In this document: positions 7,849-14,629 of the stretch, in pieces | Position numbering within the stretch: position 1 is the first letter of the stretch | How the letters are laid out: the number at the start of each line of letters is the position of its first letter | Origin: a bacterium | GTDB taxonomy: Bacteria; Joyebacterota; Joyebacteria; Joyebacterales; Joyebacteraceae | Reading direction: 5' to 3' | Assembly: GCA_025774245.1 (NCBI GenBank) | Contig: JALGWI010000013.1 | Coordinates: 1 to 51,907 of the forward strand | Length of the DNA: 51,907 nt | Notes under the pieces: model-generated | What the model was told of the DNA's origin: nothing | Seen by the model: only the letters and a program-made list of their open reading frames with translations | Databases searched by the model: none | Translations under genes and position numbers: made by a program

Positions 7849-9051
7849 CTACCGTCCCCGGACGTTGACGTCGAACCGAATCCAATCGATGCTCTTCCCG
7901 TGTCGCTTCGGCCCTTGCCTGAGGCCGTAGTCGAGGATCTTGATGTCCACCCTGAGCGGACCGTCTCTCCACTTGAAGCTCCGACCGCGCTTCGGCTTCT
8001 TGCCGTGCCTCCCGTCGACGTCGATCCTGAACACGACCTCGCTCTCCCAGTCGTTGTCGCGGGTCAGCCGACCGACGATGGCGGTCGGACGCCCGTCGTA
8101 GCTCTCAACGCACTCGATGGAGAGGACGGCGGCCTCGTTCCCGTAGTAGATGTCGCGGTAGTAGGACTGGCCGCAGCGCTTCATCACGAACTCGTCGCGG
8201 AAGTGGCTGTCGCGGTGTCGCCCTCGCCTGTGCCGATCTTCCTCGACGTAGAACGAGACCGAGGCGCACGACCAGCGCTCCGGGCGGTCGTGCCACTCAG
8301 GGGGAACCGGCCAGTGACCGGGTCCGCCCACGACCACACGCTCATCGCGATCGTACCTGTCGCCGTCGTGGCGGACGAGCCGCTCGTCGCGGCCGTCCGG
8401 CCACCGGGGTCCTTCACTGCCGACCACGACGCCGCCCTCGCGAGCGCCCGGAGGGTAGTACGGATCCGGGCCGTACGTCGGCAACCACCGCCCGTACGGT
8501 CCGACGGGCCAGGCGACCTCGTGCGCGCAGGCGACGAGCGTCTCGATCCCGCTCCTCCCCGCGATCCTGAGCGAGTACCTCGTGCTCTCGGGAATGCGGT
8601 AGGCCCTCCCCGGTCGCACGAAGTTCATGCTCGACCACCTGTTCGGGAAGAGGATGTCCACGCTTCCGTCGGGCGAGTAGTCGACGATGGTCACGTAGCA
8701 GGGACGATCCACGCGGAAGTAGACCGACAGCCGTTCGCCCGGCCGGTAGGTCGACCACTCCCCGCGATCGATCCACATGCTGACCCTCGGGGGAGTGCGC
8801 GTGACGCGCCAGTGCCGCATGTCCCCGTTGGGACCACGCGGCTCCGGTCCTACGATGACCCTCTGCGCCGGCGCGTCCTGTTCTACCGGCCTCGGCTCGG
8901 CACCGGACTCGCTCTCCTCGACGGCGATGTTCGCGCCGCGCGCCGACGGCGAGAGAGCGAGGAGCGCGACCAATACAACGATCGCGCTCCAGAGTGCTGC
9001 CGCGTTCCGTCTTGCCTGAGTCGGTCCTGCAACAGCCATAGCAGTTCTCAT
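7849..9051 (-). CDS. Secreted DUF4384-domain protein
   Basis: A 400-residue exported protein. A long signal peptide or anchor (hydrophobic ALWSAIVVLVALLAL near residues 19-33) is followed by a DUF4384-like domain: MWIDRGEWSTYRPGERLSVYF, CYVTIVDYSPDGSVDILFPN and RPGRAYRIPE. DUF4384 is often fused to caspase-like or kinase domains; here it is alone. The middle (about residues 200-275) is a low-complexity stretch rich in Arg, Asp, Gly, Pro and Tyr. The end forms a second beta-rich domain (VVFRIDVDGRHGKKP ... VDIKILDYGL). The ATG at 9051 is chosen for GGAGG at eight bases upstream; an in-frame ATG at 9168 has no such site. Probably periplasmic. Confidence 0.78.
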   Translation of the reverse strand: MRTAMAVAGPTQARRNAAALWSAIVVLVALLALSPSARGANIAVEESESGAEPRPVEQDAPAQRVIVGPEPRGPNGDMRHWRVTRTPPRVSMWIDRGEWSTYRPGERLSVYFRVDRPCYVTIVDYSPDGSVDILFPNRWSSMNFVRPGRAYRIPESTRYSLRIAGRSGIETLVACAHEVAWPVGPYGRWLPTYGPDPYYPPGAREGGVVVGSEGPRWPDGRDERLVRHDGDRYDRDERVVVGGPGHWPVPPEWHDRPERWSCASVSFYVEEDRHRRGRHRDSHFRDEFVMKRCGQSYYRDIYYGNEAAVLSIECVESYDGRPTAIVGRLTRDNDWESEVVFRIDVDGRHGKKPKRGRSFKWRDGPLRVDIKILDYGLRQGPKRHGKSIDWIRFDVNVRGR

Positions 9052-9176
9052 TCTCTTCACCTCCTCTGCCGGTCCTGGGATCTCGTCTCCCCGACTTCTC
9101 CCCGATGTTCGATCGCCGGCCTTCTCCCCAACTGGTAGTTTCGACGAGTCGTCGATGTGGCTATTCATGAAACGAA

Positions 9177-9204
9177 GAGGCCGGGCCGTTGGCGACCCGG
9201 TCTC
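9177..9204 (+). terminator. Stem-loop downstream of no plus-strand gene
   Basis: GAGGCCGGG (9177-9185) pairs with CCCGGTCTC (9196-9204) across a ten-base loop, with one G-U pair when read on the plus strand. No T-tract follows and no plus-strand gene ends here, so this may be part of the control region of the minus-strand DUF4384 gene rather than a terminator. Confidence 0.25.
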
Positions 9205-9206
9205 TC

Positions 9207-9243
9207 GTCACTGTGTGACAATGTGTCGTGTAACAATGTGTCG
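9207..9243. repeat. Operator-like palindrome plus two tandem 15-mers
   Basis: GTCAC-TGT-GTGAC (9207-9219) is a perfect inverted repeat. It overlaps a tandem pair of 15-mers, TGTGACAATGTGTCG (9214-9228) and TGTAACAATGTGTCG (9229-9243), that differ at one base. The cluster sits 160 bases upstream of the DUF4384 start on the minus strand and is more AT-rich than its surroundings. A regulator-binding site is the simplest reading. Confidence 0.5.
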
Positions 9244-9376
9244 GGTGCTGCGCCGTCGCGGGTTCGCGCGCGCGGGACGCCGACGCGCGAACGCCGCGCG
9301 ATGCGACGTCACTCTCGTTCGTCGCGCGCGGCGTGATGCTGTCGTCGTTCGTGTCGACCCGGCCGACCGGAGCACC

Positions 9377-9398
9377 GTCCGCGCGAACGCGCGCGGAC
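9377..9398 (-). terminator. GC stem-loop after the sigma-factor operon
   Basis: GTCCGCGCG-AACG-CGCGCGGAC forms a perfect nine-base-pair stem with a four-base loop, ten bases past the stop codon at 9408 on the minus strand. No clear T-tract follows, so it may end transcription weakly or protect the 3' end. Confidence 0.45.
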
Positions 9399-9407
9399 GA
9401 CGTTCGT

Positions 9408-9968
9408 CTATTTCCGCGCCGAGAGCGCCAGGATCAGAACGCCCGTGCTGATCGGCGGGCCGCCGAGCAGCACGGTCCCACCGTTCCCCAGCCTGATCTT
9501 CGTGCGGAGGACGATCTCCTGCTCCACGGCCGCGTGCTCGCGGCCCGACTCCTGCGAGCGGGATCGCTGCTCCCCGTCCTCGTCCGGCTTCGGCGGGACA
9601 TCGTGGATCAGAGTGATCATCATCTCGATGCGCTCGTCGGTCTCGTCGTACGCCTCGGGCTCGACGACGAGCGAGAACCGCTCGGGAAGCTGGAACCTCG
9701 CAGAGCCGCCCATCGGGGACTCGGTCCGCCCGCTCGTCAGGAACGTGTACTGCTTGTAAGCGAAGAGCGAACGGAGCTTCCTGGCGTAGTCCGAGAGGCG
9801 GGAATCGACGAAGACCTCGCCGTCGGCCTTCTCGCTGTCCGCGGCCGTCGCCGAGGCCGAGATGGAGATCACCTCGATCGTCACCTCGTCCTTGGCCGCG
9901 GCGGGTGCCGCGAGAGCGAGGAGCGCGACGAGCAGGATCATGGGAAAGACGATAGCAATAGCTCTCAT
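9408..9968 (-). CDS. Hypothetical exported protein in sigma/anti-sigma operon
   Basis: A 186-residue protein with a clear signal peptide (MRAIAIVFPMILLVALLALAAPAAA). The mature region has a beta-alpha-beta pattern (VTIEVISISA ... SDYARKLRSLFAYKQYTFL) and a last segment, TKIRLGNGGTVLLGGPP, that recalls secretin/BON-like strands, but no family is recognised with confidence. The ATG at 9968 begins the signal peptide and has GAGGA upstream. It is the third gene of a minus-strand operon after an ECF sigma factor and its anti-sigma factor, 64 bases after the latter, which suggests an envelope protein under their control or part of the sensing machinery. Confidence 0.7.
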   Translation of the reverse strand: MRAIAIVFPMILLVALLALAAPAAAKDEVTIEVISISASATAADSEKADGEVFVDSRLSDYARKLRSLFAYKQYTFLTSGRTESPMGGSARFQLPERFSLVVEPEAYDETDERIEMMITLIHDVPPKPDEDGEQRSRSQESGREHAAVEQEIVLRTKIRLGNGGTVLLGGPPISTGVLILALSARK

Positions 9969-10032
9969 GCTTTTCCTCGAGGAGGGAGACCGGCGGTGAC
10001 TCCGGAGGGAGCCGCCCGGTGCCGTCGGGAAT

Positions 10033-10578
10033 CTACTGCGCTCCCAACGCCTCCCCGGTCGCACCTCCCTCGACTTCCTCTGCGAAGACCCAGATGACGG
10101 TCATCTCCGGGTCCTCCGACGTGAAGAACATCGGCGTGTAGCCCGCGGCGTACGTTTCGATGCTGTCGACGATGCAGTCGTCGCCGTTTCCGTTCGACCG
10201 GGAGAGAAGCCCCATCGGCCCGAGCGATAACACGACGAGCACGATCCCGGCGCACGCGCCGACCGTCGCGAGCACCCGTCTGCGGAAGGCGCCGTGGAGC
10301 GGTCGCACCTCCCGGAGTCGAGCCGATCTTCTGGTCTCCCTGTCGACCTCATCGAGCGCCTGCGAGAGGCCGACGCGGAACTCCGACCACCGCTCCTCAT
10401 GGAGCGCAGGCGGCCGCGCCGACGCAAGGATTCTATCAGATGCCCGGATCGAGTCAAGCTCACGGCTACAGGTTTCGCAGCGGCCCAGGTGTTCTTCGAC
10501 CTTCCGTCGCATCCGCTCCGGGAGCTCGTTGTCTACAAAGGCCGTGAGGTGCCGGAAAACCCGGCAATCCCGCTTCAT
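10033..10578 (-). CDS. Anti-sigma factor with zf-HC2 domain
   Basis: A 181-residue single-pass membrane protein. The N-terminal zinc-binding anti-sigma domain has C5, H10 and the H30-x3-C34-x2-C37 signature. One transmembrane helix lies near residues 103-123 (VLATVGACAGIVLVVLSLG), and a short periplasmic tail follows. By family knowledge the cytoplasmic domain sequesters the cognate ECF sigma factor until a signal releases it. The ATG at 10578 is three bases beyond the sigma stop codon, and its GGAGG site lies inside the sigma gene, so the two are translationally coupled. Confidence 0.88.
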   Translation of the reverse strand: MKRDCRVFRHLTAFVDNELPERMRRKVEEHLGRCETCSRELDSIRASDRILASARPPALHEERWSEFRVGLSQALDEVDRETRRSARLREVRPLHGAFRRRVLATVGACAGIVLVVLSLGPMGLLSRSNGNGDDCIVDSIETYAAGYTPMFFTSEDPEMTVIWVFAEEVEGGATGEALGAQ

Positions 10579-10581
10579 TCT

Positions 10582-11205
10582 CTAGTCCCCTCCTCCTTCC
10601 CCCATCACCGATGTTCCACCATCGACGTAGGGCTCGAGCATGGTTCTGAGCTTCTTTCTGGCGTAGTGAAGGCGCGACATCACAGTTCCTATGGAGCAGC
10701 CCACGATCTCGGCAATGTCCTTGTAGGAGAGCCCTTCGATCTCGTAGAGGACGAAGACGGACTTGTGGTATGGCGGAAGTGCGTCGACCGCCTTCTGAAT
10801 CTGCTCCCCAAGCTCGCCGGAGAGCACCAGGTCGCCGGGACCGCGCGGTCTACCTGTCTCGACGGCGTCACTTCCGGCGTATTCAGCGACCTCTTCGGGA
10901 ACCGTCTGGGCATCGACGGACCGCGATCGCTTCCTCGTGTAGTCGATACACGTGTTCATCGCGATGCGGTAGAGCCAGGTGGAGAAGCTCGATTTCCCCC
11001 TGAAGCTCTTGATCCCGCGATACGCTCGGATGAACACATCCTGCGAGAGATCGAGAGCGAGGTCCGGGTCCCGCGCGAATCGGTAGGCCACCGCGTAGAC
11101 GATGTCCTTGTGGCGCTCGACGAGTTCGTCGAACGCCCCGCGATCGCCTGCCTGGGCGGCCTTGACCCTCTCGAGATCGAGTTCCTTGGGATCACGCTCG
11201 GGCAT
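10582..11205 (-). CDS. ECF RNA polymerase sigma factor
   Basis: A 207-residue sigma-70 family ECF protein. Region 2 includes FDELVERHKDIVYAVAYRFA, DLALDLSQDVFIRAYRGI and STWLYRIAMNTCIDY. A variable linker follows. Region 4 has AVDALPPYHKSVFVLYEIEGLSYKDIAEIVGCSIGTVMSRLHYARKKL, a complete helix-turn-helix for -35 recognition. The ATG at 11205 has GAGGG upstream. It heads the operon with the zf-HC2 anti-sigma factor and an exported protein. An autoregulated promoter is expected but none could be named with confidence in the 167-base upstream gap. Confidence 0.93.
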   Translation of the reverse strand: MPERDPKELDLERVKAAQAGDRGAFDELVERHKDIVYAVAYRFARDPDLALDLSQDVFIRAYRGIKSFRGKSSFSTWLYRIAMNTCIDYTRKRSRSVDAQTVPEEVAEYAGSDAVETGRPRGPGDLVLSGELGEQIQKAVDALPPYHKSVFVLYEIEGLSYKDIAEIVGCSIGTVMSRLHYARKKLRTMLEPYVDGGTSVMGEGGGD

Positions 11206-11310
11206 GGTCCCTCGCGCTGGTCTTAGACGGAGCGGGGCGAGCCGTATTCACCCTCGGTACCACAGCTGATTCCACCGGGAGGCTCCATCCCGCGGGGCCA
11301 CCCCTGCCGC

Positions 11311-11328
11311 CCCGGCGTTCCCGCCGGG
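11311..11328. other. GC hairpin between sigma operon and phosphomutase gene
   Basis: CCCGGCG-TTCC-CGCCGGG forms a perfect seven-base-pair stem, 45 bases past the phosphomutase stop codon (minus strand) and 106 bases before the sigma start. No T-tract in either orientation; terminator activity is only possible. Confidence 0.35.
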
Positions 11329-11372
11329 CCCGGTCAGAAGTCCCACTATATGGGCAGTTCTCGGTCATCATC

Positions 11373-12728
11373 CTAGTACTCAATCTCCCCGAATTCCCTG
11401 AGTTTGCCGGTCACGAGCTCCTGAATCTCACTGAGCCGCTGTTCATTTCTGGCCTCGAAACGCATCACGATGACCGGCTGGGTGTTCGACGCCCTCACGA
11501 GTCCCCAGCCGTCGCCGAAGAGGATCCTGACCCCGTCGACGTCGATCACGTCGTAGTTCGCCTTGAAGTACTCGACGGCCTTCTCGACCATCTCGAACTT
11601 CGTTGCGTCGTCGCTCGTCTCGCCGCGGATCTCCGGCGTCGAGTAGTACTTCGGGATCGTCGCCACCATCTTCGAGAGCGGCTCGTCGGTCCTGGACAGC
11701 ATCTGGAGGATCCGGCACGACGCGTAGATCGCGTCGTCGAACGGATAGTAGTCGTCGGCCAGGACCATGTGGCCGCTCATCTCGCCGCCGATCGGTGCCC
11801 CGCTCTCGTTGATCTTCTTCTTGAGGAGCGAGTGGCCGGTCTTCCACATGACGGGAGTCCCGCCGTGCGCCTCGATGTCCTCGACGAGCGCCTGCGAGCA
11901 CTTGACATCGAAGATGACCTCCGCCGGTCCCTTCGCGAGGATCTCCCGAGCGAGGAGCGCGAGCACCTTGTCGGCGAAGACGAACTCCCCCCTCTCGTCG
12001 ACGGTCCCGACGCGGTCGGCGTCGCCGTCGTAGCCGATCCCGACGTCGGCGCCCTCAGATTTCACCGTGGCGATGAGGTCGGTGATGTACTCCAGCACCG
12101 TCGGATCGGGATGGTGGTTCGGGAAGTCTCCGTCCGGCTCGCAGAAGAGCGGTATGACCTCGCATCCGAGGCTCGAGAGGAGGTCGCACGCGACGAGGCT
12201 CCCGCAGCCGTTTCCCGCGTCGACGACGACCTTGAGCGGCCGCTCGAGGTGGATCCTCTGTCGGATTGCGTCCGTGTAGGCGTCGAGGACCTCCGCTGTC
12301 GACCGCGTCCCGGCGCCTTCCGCGAACTCCCCCGCCTCGATGATCGAGCGCACGGCCTGGATCTCCGCGCCGTACATCGAGTCCTTCCCGGCGTTGAGCT
12401 TGAGCCCGTTCATGTCGGGAGGATTGTGGCTCCCGGTGATCATGACGCCACCGTCTACCGGAAGCTCGTAGAGGCTGAAGTAGAACGCAGGTGTAGGGAC
12501 GGTCCCGACGTCGATCACGTCGATGCCGACCGAGAGGAGCCCCTCCGTGATCCGCTCCCTGAAGCGCGCGGTCGAGTGGCGGACGTCGCCGCCGAGAGAG
12601 ACCTTGCTCCCGCCTCGCCGGCTGATGTACGTCCCGAATCCCTTCCCGATCAGCCGGACGACCTCTTCGGTCAGGTCGTCGTCGACCACCCCGCGGATGT
12701 CGTACTCCCGGAAGATGTGGCCCTGCAT
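11373..12728 (-). CDS. Phosphomannomutase/phosphoglucomutase
   Basis: A 451-residue alpha-D-phosphohexomutase. All four domains are visible: N-terminal FREYDIRG, the phosphoserine loop MITGSHNPPDMNG (Ser100), the metal-binding loop GYDGDADRVGTVDE, the sugar-binding loop GGEMSGHM, and the C-terminal phosphate-binding RASNTQPVIVMRFEA. It interconverts hexose 1- and 6-phosphates for polysaccharide or glycoconjugate synthesis; the dual-specificity (AlgC-like) type is most likely. The ATG at 12728 follows AAAGGAGA. Downstream member of the trpS operon on the minus strand. Confidence 0.93.
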   Translation of the reverse strand: MQGHIFREYDIRGVVDDDLTEEVVRLIGKGFGTYISRRGGSKVSLGGDVRHSTARFRERITEGLLSVGIDVIDVGTVPTPAFYFSLYELPVDGGVMITGSHNPPDMNGLKLNAGKDSMYGAEIQAVRSIIEAGEFAEGAGTRSTAEVLDAYTDAIRQRIHLERPLKVVVDAGNGCGSLVACDLLSSLGCEVIPLFCEPDGDFPNHHPDPTVLEYITDLIATVKSEGADVGIGYDGDADRVGTVDERGEFVFADKVLALLAREILAKGPAEVIFDVKCSQALVEDIEAHGGTPVMWKTGHSLLKKKINESGAPIGGEMSGHMVLADDYYPFDDAIYASCRILQMLSRTDEPLSKMVATIPKYYSTPEIRGETSDDATKFEMVEKAVEYFKANYDVIDVDGVRILFGDGWGLVRASNTQPVIVMRFEARNEQRLSEIQELVTGKLREFGEIEY

Positions 12729-12823
12729 CGTCTCTCCTTTCGTGGTCCGCGGTGATGCGGCGAAGGCTGCGGCCGCGGGAGTGCTGCGCCTGCGCGGCGC
12801 TTGGGCGGCCGGCTCGTGGTCTC

Positions 12824-13438
12824 TCAGGCCTCCTCCTCGTACTCGATGTCGGGCGCGAGGAGTGCGAGGTCGGCCGACTTTCCGATCGCCCGGCGGACGT
12901 CGACCCACCAGTGCTCGCCGTGCGCGCTCAGGAACTCGACTCCGAAACTGCTCGGTCCCGTGACCCTGATCCGCACCCACGCCTGCCCGCCTTCTCCCCC
13001 GGGATCGACTCGGACGTCGAACAGGCCGAAATCCTCGAGCGTCTCTCGCAACAACGGGAAGCGCATCGGGTCGCGGCGCGCGCTCTCGTCGAAGATGTAG
13101 AGCGCCGCGCGGGTCAGGCTGATCTCGGCCGGGAAGGAACCGCCCCGCTTGCCGTTCACGAGCCGTGCCCGAAGTCCGCGCTCCCTCCGGACGAGCCCCT
13201 CCTGGAGGATACCCTTCTCCCACCCCTCGCGCGCGGCCTTTGTCTTGCGCCTTCTCCATATCTGCGTGAGGACCGCCAGGAGCGGCGCGACGAAGTAGCC
13301 GAGCGCCCTTGCCGGCTTCGCGAGGGAGGAGAGATCTATGTCGATGGAGCCGCGGTACCGGTAGACGACGTAGGCGACGGCGAGCACCGCGAGTGCGACC
13401 GGGACCCAGCGTTCGTTCCGTTCTTCGGCCAACGGCAT
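12824..13438 (-). CDS. Hypothetical membrane protein
   Basis: A 204-residue protein with two N-terminal hydrophobic segments (WVPVALAVLAVAYVVYRY and ALGYFVAPLLAVLTQIW), then a basic stretch and a soluble domain of about 130 residues with WVRIRVTGPSSFGVEFLSA and HWWVDVRRAIG. The soluble part has PH-like strand lengths, but that is only an impression. No family recognised. The ATG at 13438 is used because upstream in-frame codons lie inside trpS; an AGAGG is close to it. Lies 64 bases after trpS and 95 before the phosphomutase gene, so probably co-transcribed. Confidence 0.65.
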   Translation of the reverse strand: MPLAEERNERWVPVALAVLAVAYVVYRYRGSIDIDLSSLAKPARALGYFVAPLLAVLTQIWRRRKTKAAREGWEKGILQEGLVRRERGLRARLVNGKRGGSFPAEISLTRAALYIFDESARRDPMRFPLLRETLEDFGLFDVRVDPGGEGGQAWVRIRVTGPSSFGVEFLSAHGEHWWVDVRRAIGKSADLALLAPDIEYEEEA

Positions 13439-13502
13439 TTCCTCTCGGAGGGTGTGGTGCGCCGCTCGGAGGGCGTGAGGCCGCCGCGGGGACGCTGCCG
13501 GA

Positions 13503-14498
13503 TCAGCCGGCCGTCCCCTCGAACGCCACCCCGGTCCTCTCCTTGACCTCGGCCATGGTCGCCCTGGCGATCGGCCGAGCCCTCTCCCCGCCGTCACGGA
13601 GGATGCGTCGCAGCTCCTCCGGACGGGCCAGAAGGTCCGTGCGCTTCTCGCGGATCGGCCCGATGAGTTCCTTCATGTGCTCGATGAGGATATTCTTGCA
13701 GTCGAGACAGCCGATCCCGGCTGTCCGGCAACCCTCCGCGCAGTGCTCGAGCTCCTCGGGCGTAGAGAACACCTTGTGATAGCTGTAGATGTTGCAGACG
13801 TCCGGGTTCCCGGGATCGTCCCTCCGCTTGCGCGCCGGATCGGTCGGCGCCGTCGAGAGCTTCTTCGTGATCACCTCGTCGGTGTCGTCGAGGTAGAGGC
13901 AGTTGTCGAGGCTCTTGCTCATCTTGTCGACGCCGTCGAGGCCGAGGATTCTGGCGCCGCTCGAGAGCACCTCCGCGGGCTCCGGGAACGTCTCGCCGAA
14001 GGTGTTGTTGAAACGTCTCGCGATCTCCCTCGTGAACTCGAGGTGCGGGACCTGATCCTCCCCGACCGGGACGATCTCCGATCGGTAGAGCAGGATGTCG
14101 GCCGCCATGAGGACGGGGTAACCGAAGAGCCCCATGTTGACGTTGTCGGGGTTCTGCCTGACCTTCTCCTTGAAGGTCGGTATGCGCGAGAGCCTTCCCA
14201 TCGGGGTGACGCAGTTCAGGATCCACGCGAGCTCGACGTGCTCGGGGACGTGCGACTGCACCATCATGATGCCCCTCTCGGGATCGAGCCCCGCCGCGAG
14301 GTAGCTCGCGGCCGCGTCGAGAACGCGCCCCTGCATCTCCGATGGATCGTAGCGGGCCGTCATTGCGTGGTAGTCGACGATGCCGAAGACCGGCTCGTAC
14401 GAATCCTGAAGGGCGGTCCACTGCTTGATCGCCCCCAGGTAGTTCCCGATGTGAAGCCGTCCGCTCGGCTGGATACCGCTGAAGAAGTTCTTCCTCAT
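13503..14498 (-). CDS. trpS: Tryptophanyl-tRNA synthetase, probable [4Fe-4S] type
   Basis: A 331-residue class I aminoacyl-tRNA synthetase charging tRNA-Trp. The HIGN motif is at residues 16-19 and KMSKS at 192-196, with the TrpRS-typical GDDKTF-equivalent region and MGLFGYPVLMAADILLY between them. The anticodon-binding region carries four cysteines spaced C235-x21-C257-x6-C264-x2-C267, nearly the C-x22-C-x6-C-x2-C pattern of the iron-sulfur TrpRS of Thermotoga. A cluster there is inferred, not shown. The ATG at 14498 has a GGGAG site. A promoter lies at 14580-14609. Confidence 0.95.
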   Translation of the reverse strand: MRKNFFSGIQPSGRLHIGNYLGAIKQWTALQDSYEPVFGIVDYHAMTARYDPSEMQGRVLDAAASYLAAGLDPERGIMMVQSHVPEHVELAWILNCVTPMGRLSRIPTFKEKVRQNPDNVNMGLFGYPVLMAADILLYRSEIVPVGEDQVPHLEFTREIARRFNNTFGETFPEPAEVLSSGARILGLDGVDKMSKSLDNCLYLDDTDEVITKKLSTAPTDPARKRRDDPGNPDVCNIYSYHKVFSTPEELEHCAEGCRTAGIGCLDCKNILIEHMKELIGPIREKRTDLLARPEELRRILRDGGERARPIARATMAEVKERTGVAFEGTAG

Positions 14499-14579
14499 CT
14501 GTGCTCCCGCCCTGTGGGCCGCGTCGGCCCGGGCTCGCGCGGGTTCCCCGCGCCACCGTGTCTCGCCTGGGGTGCCGTC

Positions 14580-14609
14580 ATGCTAGCACGGCTCCGTTCG
14601 GCGCTTCAA
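14580..14609 (-). promoter_or_regulatory. Promoter for the trpS operon
   Basis: On the minus strand TTGAAG (14609-14604), an 18-base spacer, and TAGCAT (14585-14580). The trpS ATG at 14498 is about 75 bases downstream of the predicted start. No T-box or trp leader was recognised in the leader. Confidence 0.5.
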
Positions 14610-14629
14610 CCCGCGCGCGGAGCCGTCTC

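Noticed and set aside
11206-11372. ECF-type autoregulatory promoter before the first sigma gene
   Set aside because: GGAAT- and GGGAAC-like elements occur, but none has a convincing -10 partner at the right spacing.
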